Under the pieces are notes generated by a model. The model saw only the letters and a program-made list of their open reading frames with translations, searched no databases and was not told the origin of the DNA. Shown in pieces: positions 32,605 through 42,226 of a stretch of DNA of 64,000 bases. The stretch is taken from assembly GCF_025263485.1 (NCBI RefSeq), contig NZ_CP079863.1:5766001-5830000 (forward strand), read 5' to 3'. How positions within the stretch are numbered: position 1 is the first letter of the stretch; every line of letters begins with the position of its first letter. The DNA is from Mycobacterium sp. SMC-2. Its GTDB lineage: Bacteria > Actinomycetota > Actinomycetes > Mycobacteriales > Mycobacteriaceae. The translations under genes were made by a program, and so were the position numbers.

Positions 32605-34001
32605 GCCCGGCTCACCACCTTGTCGTCGGCGGCTGGAACGCCGCAGATTTGGGAGCCCTCTGCTGGGACCGTAACCGGGTTTTCGAGGTCATCCGCCCAG
32701 CGCCGCAATAGTTCTCGCTGGTTGAACTCACTGTAGCCCTTCCGCGCGACGCCTGGCCCGGAGAACTGTTCACGCGTCAGTGGCGGCGCGACCTCGGTGC
32801 CGTCTTCCAGCAGACCCATTCTGCTGTTGAGCAGTAACCTGCGGGCCATGGAGCCGGCCGCCGTGCTGGTCAGCGACACCCAGTTCTCCACGTCATCCTG
32901 CTCGAACATACCGGTGCTGCCGAAACACATCAGGTATGCCTTGTAGGAGAGCGCCTTGAACTGCTCTGGGGCCTGTTTGTCGACGGCGAACCACGACAGT
33001 ATTTCGGTCTCATCCTCGCTGATCGGCTGCCACTGCCGCAGGGTGATGAACGGCAGCACGTCATCGGAATCCGCGACCTTCGGCCAGTTGTGCACGAAGG
33101 ACAGATTGGGATACAGCGATGCGGCGCTGAACATGAACCCGTCTTCGCCGATTACGTTGAGCTGCTCGGCTGTCCAGGACTGCTTCATCCGGGCGATCAT
33201 GTCGTCGGGGTAGCCGACGTAGCGCAGGCGCCCCTCGAGTGAGCCCTCCGGCAGCTTGTATGTGGTCCCACCGCCGTTTCCTGCCCAATAAAGCACGCCT
33301 TCCTTGCGTTTTTGGGCACTGGGCTCGCGGAACAGGCCGATTTCCACGACCGACGTATGCGTGTGCGGGGTGTGGTACATGTCGCCCGCGAAGTTTTCGG
33401 CACCGATCTTCCAGTTCGCCTTGATCCGCCAGCGCTGGGGCCCGTGCAGTTCGATGCCGCTGTGGCTCTGCCTGGTGTAGAAGTCCAGATAGAAGCGGAA
33501 GTCACCGAGATATTCTTCTAGCGGCGGGGCCGTCGCGGCTAAGCTGATGAAGATCATTCCGTTGTAGATGCCGATGTTTGGCGCCGGCAGCAGTCGTTTG
33601 CCCTTGCGGCTGAATCCGGCCTCCCCGCCATAGGCATCGTGGTGGAAGGGCAATCCGGCGATCCTGCCGTCGTTGCGGTAGGACCAGCCGTGATACGGGC
33701 AACGGAAATGCGAGGCGTTGCCCATCTCGGCCCGGCATACCTGCATCCCACGGTGCAGACACATATTGAAGTGCGCGCGCACCTGACCTGCTTCGTCGCG
33801 AATGATGATGAAGGAATCGTCGAGGATTCGGCGCACCACGTAATCGCCCGGTTGGGCGATCTCTGATTCGTGCCCGACGAAGATCCACGCCCGGCTGAAG
33901 ATCCGCTCCTTCTCGAGTTCGAAGATCTCGCGGTCGTTGTAGATATGCGCCGGGATCATTCCCCGCCGTACATCATTGAGAACACTCAACTGCTGTGTCA
34001 T
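32601..34001 (-). CDS. Rieske ring-hydroxylating dioxygenase alpha subunit (RHO 3)
   Basis: 466 residues. Rieske ligands C81, H83, C101, H104 (CLH ... CPYH). Iron ligands H210 and H215 in GDMYHTPHTHTS and an Asp at about 369-370 in MFEQDDVENW. It resembles the PAH and phthalate 3,4-dioxygenase-type alpha subunits of actinobacteria. Operon content (BphB-type dehydrogenase, reductase, IclR, dihydroxyphthalate-decarboxylase homologue) is like actinobacterial phthalate operons, so an aromatic diacid substrate is favoured (inference). Confidence 0.92.
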   Translation of the reverse strand: MTQQLSVLNDVRRGMIPAHIYNDREIFELEKERIFSRAWIFVGHESEIAQPGDYVVRRILDDSFIIIRDEAGQVRAHFNMCLHRGMQVCRAEMGNASHFRCPYHGWSYRNDGRIAGLPFHHDAYGGEAGFSRKGKRLLPAPNIGIYNGMIFISLAATAPPLEEYLGDFRFYLDFYTRQSHSGIELHGPQRWRIKANWKIGAENFAGDMYHTPHTHTSVVEIGLFREPSAQKRKEGVLYWAGNGGGTTYKLPEGSLEGRLRYVGYPDDMIARMKQSWTAEQLNVIGEDGFMFSAASLYPNLSFVHNWPKVADSDDVLPFITLRQWQPISEDETEILSWFAVDKQAPEQFKALSYKAYLMCFGSTGMFEQDDVENWVSLTSTAAGSMARRLLLNSRMGLLEDGTEVAPPLTREQFSGPGVARKGYSEFNQRELLRRWADDLENPVTVPAEGSQICGVPAADDKVVSRA

Positions 34002-34034
34002 AGCGACCTATTCCTCAGACCGGCGTTTTCCAAT

Positions 34035-34051
34035 CCTCTGTTATGCAGAGG
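34035..34051. promoter_or_regulatory. Inverted repeat upstream of RHO 3 alpha
   Basis: CCTCTG, spacer TTATG, CAGAGG: a perfect 6-bp inverted repeat 34 bp before the RHO 3 alpha start, in the 93-bp gap after the acyl-CoA dehydrogenase gene. Possible IclR site or attenuating hairpin; its position suggests RHO 3 has its own promoter. Confidence 0.4.
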
Positions 34052-34094
34052 GTATTTCTGTAGAGTAGAGAAGTCGGATGCGGGCGTCAACGGG

Positions 34095-35237
34095 TCAGAG
34101 CCCAAGCGAGCGGGCGATGATCACCTTCATGACCTCGCTGGAGCCGGCGTAGATTCGCGACACGCGGGCATCGGCATAAGCTCGCGCGATCGGGTATTCC
34201 ATCATGTAGCCGTAGCCACCGTGCAACTGCAGACAGCGGTCGATCACTCGGCCCTGCAGTTCGGTGCAGTACAGCTTGACCATGGCCGCATCGGCCGCTG
34301 ACAGCTTTCCGTCCTCATGAGCCAGCAGGGCCCGGTCGAGCAGTGACTGACCGGCCTCGATTTCGGTGGCGCAGGCTGCGAGTTCGAATTTGGTGTTCTG
34401 GAATGACGATACTGTCGTACCAAACGCCTTGCGCCCCTTGGTGTATTCGATAGTGTCTCGTAACGCCTTGGCCGCGGCGGCCTGACTGTTCACCGCAATC
34501 GAGAGGCGCTCCTGGGCAAGGTTCTCGGTCAGGTAGGCGAATCCTTTGCCCTCCTCCCCCAACAGGTTCTCGGCGGGCACCACAACGTCGTCGAAGATCA
34601 GCTCCGCCAGGTCCTGTGACTTCAAGCCCAGCTTCTCGAGCTTGCGGCCGCGGATGAGCCGAGGGCTGTCGCCTTCGATCACCAGTAGGCTCAGGCCTTC
34701 CCGGCCGGCTTCCGGATCGGTCTTGACGGCGGTGACGATGAGATCAGCGTTGGCGCCGTTGGAGATGAACGTCTTGGAGCCGTAGACGATGTAATGATTG
34801 CCGTTGCGCACCGCGCGGGTGGCGATCGCCTTCATGTCGGAACCTGCGCCCGGCTCCGACATCGCCAGGGCGCTCACCGCGTCGCCGGACACCAGTCGCG
34901 GCAGCCACCGGCTCTGCTGCTCGGCATTGGCGACGTTGAGGAAGTACGGCATCGCAATGTCGGTATGCATTCGCAGGCCGCCGAGCGCGACGCCGGCGTG
35001 CTGGGATTCCTCGGTCAGAATGACATTGAACAGATAACTGTCCTGACCGCCCCCCCCGAATACCTCGGGAACCTGGATACCCAGGAGGCCGAGCTTGCCC
35101 GCGGCGGTCCAGAAATGTCGCGGCGGCGCCCCGGCCTTCTCCCATTCGGTGTACTCCGGAACCACCTGCTCGGCGTAGAACGCGCGGACGGTCGCCCGAA
35201 ACGCCTCATGGTCATCGTTGAACAGGGTGCGCTGCAC
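34095..35237 (-). CDS. Acyl-CoA dehydrogenase
   Basis: 380 residues from a GTG at 35237 with GAGAGG seven bases upstream; a longer frame upstream lacks support. Motifs: SALAMSEPGAGSDMKAIATR, YIVYGSKTFISNGANADLI, the catalytic-glutamate region CLQLHGGYGYMMEYPIARAY and RIYAGSSEVMKVIIARSL, all normal for a working dehydrogenase. It resembles the enzyme at 38166-39308. It precedes RHO 3 by 93 bp but may be a separate unit. Substrate unknown. Confidence 0.9.
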   Translation of the reverse strand: MQRTLFNDDHEAFRATVRAFYAEQVVPEYTEWEKAGAPPRHFWTAAGKLGLLGIQVPEVFGGGGQDSYLFNVILTEESQHAGVALGGLRMHTDIAMPYFLNVANAEQQSRWLPRLVSGDAVSALAMSEPGAGSDMKAIATRAVRNGNHYIVYGSKTFISNGANADLIVTAVKTDPEAGREGLSLLVIEGDSPRLIRGRKLEKLGLKSQDLAELIFDDVVVPAENLLGEEGKGFAYLTENLAQERLSIAVNSQAAAAKALRDTIEYTKGRKAFGTTVSSFQNTKFELAACATEIEAGQSLLDRALLAHEDGKLSAADAAMVKLYCTELQGRVIDRCLQLHGGYGYMMEYPIARAYADARVSRIYAGSSEVMKVIIARSLGL

Positions 35238-35528
35238 TTGTTCGCCTCTCTGCCGCTTTGGCAATGCCGATACACGGGAAGATTTCAGATCTGGATCCAA
35301 CGTCGCAGCTAGTAGCCACAACGCGACAGGGCGACGTCGGTGCGCTCGGCCAACTCGACGACCAGGAGTCGATCTCTCAGGACGGACCGCCTCCTTTCGC
35401 CTCCGGCCGCACCATCCGAGCCGCCATTTGATACGGATCGAACTGATTATACATAATTGCTATTTTCCGTACACTAGTGCGGGCATGCCGAGAACCGCCG
35501 GGCGGCAGCCGATTATGGGGCCGTCACA

Positions 35529-35865
35529 GTGTCCGACTATGCAGGAGACGACCTCAAGGGCCGGCTCAACGCACTCACCGGAGGCGCCTCGGCGTTGTCG
35601 TCGACCCCGGTCGGCGGCCGGTATCCCGAACCCTGCCTGCATGCGATGCGGCTGGGACGGACGCTACGTCGTGCTCGGCTTCGCCGCGGGCGATATCCCG
35701 TGTATATCGCTGAACCTTATTCTGCTCAAGGGAATTCGGGTGATAGGTTTCGAGAACCGGACCATCATGGATCACCTGCCCGATGTCGTGGCACGGGACC
35801 TCAGCGAGGTGCTGCAGATGCTCCTCGGCAAAGAGGCTTCATACGGCGCGCAGTTCGGCAGCTAA
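35529..35865 (+). pseudogene. Decayed MDR/quinone oxidoreductase C-terminal fragment
   Basis: Pieces of a zinc-less medium-chain reductase (NADPH:quinone oxidoreductase type) appear in three frames: DYAGDDLKGRLNALTGG and GGRY-PEP-LHAMR in one, VVVDP in a second, and WDGRYVVLGFAAGDI then LLKGIRVIGFENRTIMDHLP in a third. The N-terminal two thirds is missing. At least two frameshifts separate pieces that would be continuous in a normal gene. It is a remnant and not expected to give a working enzyme. Confidence 0.7.
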
Positions 35866-35870
35866 CCGCG

Positions 35871-36329
35871 TCACGGCCTGATCTTGCGCGGAACCAGTAT
35901 CGCCCTTCCGATCCGCGATGCGATACGCCATCCCTCTGGTGTGCGTGTGTATTTGTCCTGAAACTCCATGAGTCGACACTCATCGACGGCGTAATCCGCC
36001 GGCTTGCCGTCCTCCTGAGGCGGCCCGTGGTACACCATCGCGCAGATGACGCCCTCTGCGTATTCGTCGGAAACGTTGAGGAAGTGAAAATTCGTCAGCT
36101 GATGTCGCGCGGTCACCTTGGGGCGCTGACGCATAGCCTCCCGGATTTCATCACGGCCGCGATGGATGTTGCCCGCCCTGTCGAAGTGCGCATCAGTGGT
36201 GAACAACTGGATCATCGATTCGAAGTCCCCGTGGTCCATGAAGTAGGCGAATGCGGTGTTGAGCTTCACGAGCTCCCACTCGACAAGCGCCTGGTGCACT
36301 CGTTCCGCTGCCACGGCAGATGTTTCCAT
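35871..36329 (-). CDS. SnoaL-like NTF2-fold protein, paralogue of 16182-16616
   Basis: 152 residues. ELVKLNTAFAYFMDHGDFES, LFTTDAHFDRAGNIHRG, RHQLTNFHFLNV and TRTPEGWRIASRIGRAILVP run in parallel with the paralogue 19 kb away. It stands alone, with the conserved upstream motif about 120 bp before its start. Enzyme or ligand-binding role is unknown. The duplicated protein-plus-promoter arrangement suggests both copies answer the same signal. Confidence 0.83.
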   Translation of the reverse strand: METSAVAAERVHQALVEWELVKLNTAFAYFMDHGDFESMIQLFTTDAHFDRAGNIHRGRDEIREAMRQRPKVTARHQLTNFHFLNVSDEYAEGVICAMVYHGPPQEDGKPADYAVDECRLMEFQDKYTRTPEGWRIASRIGRAILVPRKIRP

Positions 36330-36678
36330 GTCACAACCTCACAGATGTTGATTTACGTTGACCTACAGGGATGCTCGGCGAGCGTTCGCCGCAAAAATCC
36401 ACCTAACGACCACGACACAACCGCCGCAGTGATCGTATGAATATACTCTATTGAACACTAATCATAGTATGTGTTCATACAGGACTAATGGTCAAGGGCG
36501 AGCGCCGGGAGGACGGGGCGGACCCAAGTCATTGCACCTGCCGCACATACCATCCCCGACAAGTCTTAAGCCGGCGCCGTTCCTCATCGGCGCCCGCCCA
36601 CCGTGGCTCAGGACGCGTGAGAGATGCCCGTGCACAGCCCGGCGTGCGACAGCGTACTCGCCGAGAGGGGGCCGCCGA
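36330..36678. other. Intergenic region with conserved promoter element
   Basis: About 349 bp. Contains the conserved element at 36451-36474 and AT-rich flanks up to 36485. The rest shows no convincing gene on either strand; a plus-strand open frame over this area has no recognisable content. Confidence 0.5.
36451..36474. promoter_or_regulatory. Conserved upstream element, copy 2
   Basis: TTGAACACTAA, then TCA, then TAGTATGTGT, identical to the element at 17896-17919 at 22 of 24 positions, with the downstream ATATT at the same distance. Ends AACAC/GTGTT form an inverted repeat. It lies 122 bp upstream of the SnoaL-like gene at 36329, whose paralogue lies in the operon controlled by copy 1. 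Confidence 0.65.
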
Positions 36679-36981
36679 TCACCCCGAAATGTGGGCCAGT
36701 TGGCAGCCTTGATGGGCGATCACGATGGACTCGCCCGCGGCAACCCGATCAAAGTACCGTCCTGCATGGGATCGAAAGTGACTGAGATCCACTACGATCG
36801 GACGCGGTGGCGATACGACCGGCTGTGCGGCGCCCCTGGCCGGTGCTCCTTTTGGCATCGCGTCGATTCTGGCCACGATCCGACCGCGGCGCTTCACATG
36901 CAAGCTGTCGCCGGCTGCCACCTGCCGAAGGTAGGCGCACGTAGCACCGCGCAGCTGGCCGATCCCGATCGTGTGTTCCAT
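36679..36981 (-). CDS. Orphan tandem Phd/YefM-like antitoxin-type protein
   Basis: 100 residues from the ATG at 36981 (GGGGAG six bases upstream; ATG 36987 is an alternative). Two repeats of the same Phd-type unit are seen: IGIGQLRG...YLRQVAAGDSLHVKRRG...VARI and DLSHFRSHAGRYFDRVAAGESIVIAHQG...AHI, joined by a proline-rich linker. Phd proteins bind DNA through this unit and neutralise a toxin through a C-terminal tail. No toxin gene follows on the minus strand. It may be an orphan regulator. An AT-rich palindrome near 37032-37045 lies upstream. Confidence 0.75.
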   Translation of the reverse strand: MEHTIGIGQLRGATCAYLRQVAAGDSLHVKRRGRIVARIDAMPKGAPARGAAQPVVSPPRPIVVDLSHFRSHAGRYFDRVAAGESIVIAHQGCQLAHISG

Positions 36982-37271
36982 GACCATCTCCCCAGCCGAC
37001 CCGGCGGTGCGGGGGGCGACCAGTAACTAAATATATTCCCATATAGCACATCGGCGACGCGGGCGCGAACAGCGGCGGGCCATGGGCGCAGCTCGTGGGG
37101 TGACGGCACGTTCAGCGTTGGCGATCGGTCTGAAGTCCCTCTCGCACTTCGTCTGTGTTGAAGCTGGCAAACATGGCTACGCCACCGGATCGCACACCCG
37201 CATGTGCGCACAGACCCACCGACGCTAACCCAATGACAAGGCACGCAGGTTGTCCGGCAGGGAGGCTTATG

Positions 37272-38126
37272 TCAACGTACGGGGCGGAACGCCGCTGACG
37301 CGGTGGCGATGATGCGGCCGTCGGCAGCTTCGTCAATCATGGTGGCCTCGACACCGAACCGCGGCCCGTGCGGGTTGACCACGACGGCGCTGGCCACAAA
37401 CGGGCCGGTGTAACCGGCCCGGACAAACATCACCGTGTAGTGCTCTACCTGCAGGTCCGTAGCGCCCAGGATCCGTTGGAGTTGGTCGGTCATCGCAGCT
37501 TCTAAGGCGATGTTGATGGGTCCCTGGTGCAGCGCCGAGTGCGGCGAGGCGATCTCGGGTGTCACCTTCGGGATTTCCAGCGTGCCGTCCGCCCGCTTGC
37601 TGATGCCGAACACCTCGCGCAGCGGCGGCAGATCGGGGGTGTCGGCCAGGTCATCGATCGGGTTGTCCACCGGGTAGAACCCGGGCGGGACATCACCCAG
37701 GCTCACCCCACTGCCCGTCGAGATCGCGATGACCCGGCTGTGGTCTGCGGCGTCGACGACGCGGGCGCGGCTGAAGCCCATGGTGCGACCCACGCTGATC
37801 ACGTCGCGAATCACCTCTAGGCGCGTGACGTCGTAGGCGGGATCGAGGATGTCGTAGGTCATCGTCACCGGTGCGGGCACGCATTCGTCGTCGCGCCACC
37901 AGGGTTCGGGCGCCAGGATCGTCAACGGGCTCGCCGTGATGCCGCCCGATGAGTTGCGCATATCGTGGCGCAGCGGCATTGCTTCCTTGTCGACGCCGGC
38001 ATCCAGGTGCGGCGTCGTCTTGCCAAGGTAGGTATAGCTTTTCAGTGCCCGCCAGGACTTCTCGAAGTGCTTCCAGTGCTCTTCGGGCGTTACGGTCCTG
38101 ATGTCGCCGTATGAATCGTTACCCAC
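37272..38126 (-). CDS. Hotdog-fold thioesterase-like protein
   Basis: 284 residues, GTG start with AAGGAGG four bases upstream. Two hotdog-like halves: an N-terminal part around MRNSSGGITASPLTILAPEP and SVGRTMGFSRARVVDAADHS, and a C-terminal part around IASPHSALHQGPINIALEAA and VVVNPHGPRFGVEATMIDEA. The histidine-rich HSALHQGPIN resembles PaaI-type thioesterase sites. Probable acyl-CoA thioesterase or related enzyme, 39 bp after the acyl-CoA dehydrogenase gene with which it forms a likely unit. Confidence 0.75.
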   Translation of the reverse strand: MGNDSYGDIRTVTPEEHWKHFEKSWRALKSYTYLGKTTPHLDAGVDKEAMPLRHDMRNSSGGITASPLTILAPEPWWRDDECVPAPVTMTYDILDPAYDVTRLEVIRDVISVGRTMGFSRARVVDAADHSRVIAISTGSGVSLGDVPPGFYPVDNPIDDLADTPDLPPLREVFGISKRADGTLEIPKVTPEIASPHSALHQGPINIALEAAMTDQLQRILGATDLQVEHYTVMFVRAGYTGPFVASAVVVNPHGPRFGVEATMIDEAADGRIIATASAAFRPVR

Positions 38127-38165
38127 CTGACCTCCTTGTCGTGGGGCGCTAGCTGCCGATCGAGT

Positions 38166-39308
38166 TCACAGGCCGAGGTCGCGGCCGATCAGGTCTTTCA
38201 TGATCTCGGTGGTGCCGCCGAAGATGGTCATGATGCGGGTGTCGACGTAGTCGCGCGCCACCCGGTACTCGTTCATGTAGCCGTAGCCGCCGTGCAGCTG
38301 CACGCAGGCGTCGACGACTTTCTTGGCCAGCTCGGTGCACCACCACTTGGCTTTGGCGGCTTCCACCGCCGTCAACTCGTTGTCCAGCACCGCGGTCAGG
38401 CACCGGTCGATGTACTGCTCGGCGATCTCCAGCTCGGTGTCGAGCTCAGCCATCACGAAGCGGTTGTGTTGGAAGCTGCCGATCGGCTGTCCAAATGCCT
38501 TGCGGTCCTTGGTGTACTGCAGGGTCTGTCGCCAGGTCTCGCGCGCGCCCGCGACCGCGGAGATCGCGATCGACAATCGCTCGGAGGGCAGGTTGTGCAT
38601 CAAGTGGTAGAACCCTCGACCTTCAGCGCCGAGCACATTGGCCGACGGGACCCGGACGTTCTCGAAGTGCAATTCGGAGGTGTCTTGTGAGGGCAGGCCC
38701 ATCTTGTCCAGCTTGCGCCCCCGGGTGAAGCCCTCCATGTCGCGCTCCACTACGAGCAGTGTGAAGCCCTTGCGCCCTGCCGCGGGATCGGTGCGCGTGA
38801 CGACCACGACGAGATCGCAGTTGATGCCGGAGGAGATGAAGGTCTTGGAGCCGTTGAGGATCCAGTCCTCGCCGTCGCGGATCGCGGAGGTGCGGATGCC
38901 GGCCAGGTCGCTACCCGCGCCGGGCTCGGTCATGGCGATCGCCACGATGGTTTCGCCGTTGATGATTCCCGGTAGCCACCGCTTCTTCTGCTCGTCATTG
39001 GCCAGCGTTCTGAAGTACGGGCCCACGACGTCGTTCTGCAGGGTTAGCGCGGGAACAACGTTGCCCCACTTCGCGAACTCCTCATTGATTACGGCGTTGA
39101 ACCGGAAGTCATCTGAACCACCGCCCCCATACTCCTCGGGCATGTTGAATCCGATCAGGCCGTACTTGGCCGCCGCGACGTAGGCCGAGCGGTCGACGAT
39201 TCGCTCGCGTTCCCACTTCTCGGCGTGCGGTGCAACCTCACGCTCGATGAACTGCCGCGCGGTCTCCCGCAGCTGTTCGTGCTCGGCCTCGAACACCAAA
39301 CGCCTCAT
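38166..39308 (-). CDS. Acyl-CoA dehydrogenase
   Basis: 380 residues from the ATG at 39308. Motifs AIAMTEPGAGSDLAGIRTSA, WILNGSKTFISSGINCDLV, CVQLHGGYGYMNEYRVARDY and IFGGTTEIMKDLIGRDL are all intact, including the region of the catalytic base. Similar in length and motifs to the enzyme at 34095-35237. First gene of a two-gene unit with the hotdog thioesterase. Substrate unknown. Confidence 0.9.
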   Translation of the reverse strand: MRRLVFEAEHEQLRETARQFIEREVAPHAEKWERERIVDRSAYVAAAKYGLIGFNMPEEYGGGGSDDFRFNAVINEEFAKWGNVVPALTLQNDVVGPYFRTLANDEQKKRWLPGIINGETIVAIAMTEPGAGSDLAGIRTSAIRDGEDWILNGSKTFISSGINCDLVVVVTRTDPAAGRKGFTLLVVERDMEGFTRGRKLDKMGLPSQDTSELHFENVRVPSANVLGAEGRGFYHLMHNLPSERLSIAISAVAGARETWRQTLQYTKDRKAFGQPIGSFQHNRFVMAELDTELEIAEQYIDRCLTAVLDNELTAVEAAKAKWWCTELAKKVVDACVQLHGGYGYMNEYRVARDYVDTRIMTIFGGTTEIMKDLIGRDLGL

Positions 39309-41027
<1,719 letters not shown>

Positions 41028-41092
41028 TGCGCTCATCGCGCCGTGCCCGCGAGTTGCATTGAGCGCCAGCGTGATTCTATTCCGCCGGTTCG

Positions 41093-41875
41093 CTAGGAGA
41101 GCAGGTCGATGACGCGGTCCCGGTGCTGAACCTTCGTGAGATAGCGACGGGCGCTGGTCATGTGGTCGCGCCAGGCTTGTTCGGCCGCTTCGCCGTCGCC
41201 GGCGTGGATAAGAGCGGCGATCTTTTCATAGCTGCGCAGCGCGCGCCGGTTCGCCCGCGCGAGTTCTTGGCTGTCAGCCCCGATTTCAGCGACCGTCGTA
41301 GCCAGTTCGCGCTCGATGATCTCCGAGAGCATGCCGATAACCGCGGCCAGGGTGTGATTGCCGGACAGCTCTACGAGTTTGAGGTGGAAACTCACCCCGG
41401 CACTGTGGAATCCGCGGGGGTCTTCGGCGGCGGCGCGAACCCGGCCGAGCTCGTCGTCGAGCGCGATCAGTTGAGCCCGTGAGGCGGTTTGCGCCAACCG
41501 GCGCACCGCGGGCGGCTCGATGACCAGTCGGGCGTCCCAGACGTCACCAATGGTCGTGCCGGACAGCATCAGCACCATGGCGAACAATCTGGCGGCGGCG
41601 TCGGGCCCGGGCACCGTCACGCGCGCACCGCCGGGTGGGCCGCGGCGAATGGTGACCAACGCGTCGCCTTCCAACAATCTCAGCGCTTCTCGCAGTGTCG
41701 GCCGCGATACCCCGAATCGTCGCATCATCTCAGCTTCGGGCGGCAGCCAGTCACCGTCGACGAGTTCCCCGCGGACAATCATCCGCCGGACTTGAGCCGC
41801 AACCTGATCCGACATCTTGAGGGGACGGACCCACTGCTCGGCGCCGGCATGTGTAAACGGATTGCTCTCGATCAC
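41093..41875 (-). CDS. GntR/FadR-family regulator
   Basis: 260 residues. N-terminal winged HTH in DQVAAQVRRMIVRGELVDGD and FGVSRPTLREALRLLEGDAL; C-terminal FCD ligand domain with metal-site histidines in FHSAGVSFHLKLVELSGNH. GTG start overlaps the stop of a 66-codon frame (GTGA), and AAGGAG is close upstream. FCD regulators commonly sense organic acids or acyl-CoA. It converges on the P450 gene. Confidence 0.9.
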   Translation of the reverse strand: MIESNPFTHAGAEQWVRPLKMSDQVAAQVRRMIVRGELVDGDWLPPEAEMMRRFGVSRPTLREALRLLEGDALVTIRRGPPGGARVTVPGPDAAARLFAMVLMLSGTTIGDVWDARLVIEPPAVRRLAQTASRAQLIALDDELGRVRAAAEDPRGFHSAGVSFHLKLVELSGNHTLAAVIGMLSEIIERELATTVAEIGADSQELARANRRALRSYEKIAALIHAGDGEAAEQAWRDHMTSARRYLTKVQHRDRVIDLLS

Positions 41876-42072
41876 GCACTCCTTCTCGCCCGGTCGTGCG
41901 GGTCAATGATAGTCACGCGAGGAAGTGGCACTAGTTCATCTAAAGCAACAAGCTCATCCTCACGGTTAAAGGTAGGGTGGCGCCACGCACGCATATCGTT
42001 GCGCAACAATAGATCCCACTGCCGGGCTGTTGGGTCATTCAACAAGTGAGCCCCCGCGAAGGTGGCGTGCAA
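41872..42072 (-). CDS. Hypothetical 66-residue protein coupled to GntR gene
   Basis: Small frame whose stop overlaps the GntR start by GTGA. Sequence HLLNDPTARQWDLLLRNDMR, then REDELVALDELVPLPRVTII; no known family. It could be the surviving 3' end of a larger gene, since it stops abruptly upstream near an area without a clear promoter. Kept because of the overlap; low confidence. Confidence 0.35.
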   Translation of the reverse strand: MHATFAGAHLLNDPTARQWDLLLRNDMRAWRHPTFNREDELVALDELVPLPRVTIIDPHDRARRSA

Positions 42073-42226
42073 CGCTAGGCCGTAGCGTTGCGCGCACGCG
42101 GAGCACCTGCGGCCCCGCTTTTTCAGGGCGTGGTGTCAGTGATGCCGTGTGCGTCGTCGCGGCCAAGTTCGGCGACGATGCCGACTGTGGACCGGGGCAT
42201 TTCCGCAGCCTCGATTCGCCGGCGCC

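Noticed and set aside
36451..37026. Plus-strand open frame covering the Phd-like gene
   Set aside because: No homology-like content, starts inside the conserved promoter element and runs opposite a recognisable Phd repeat protein.
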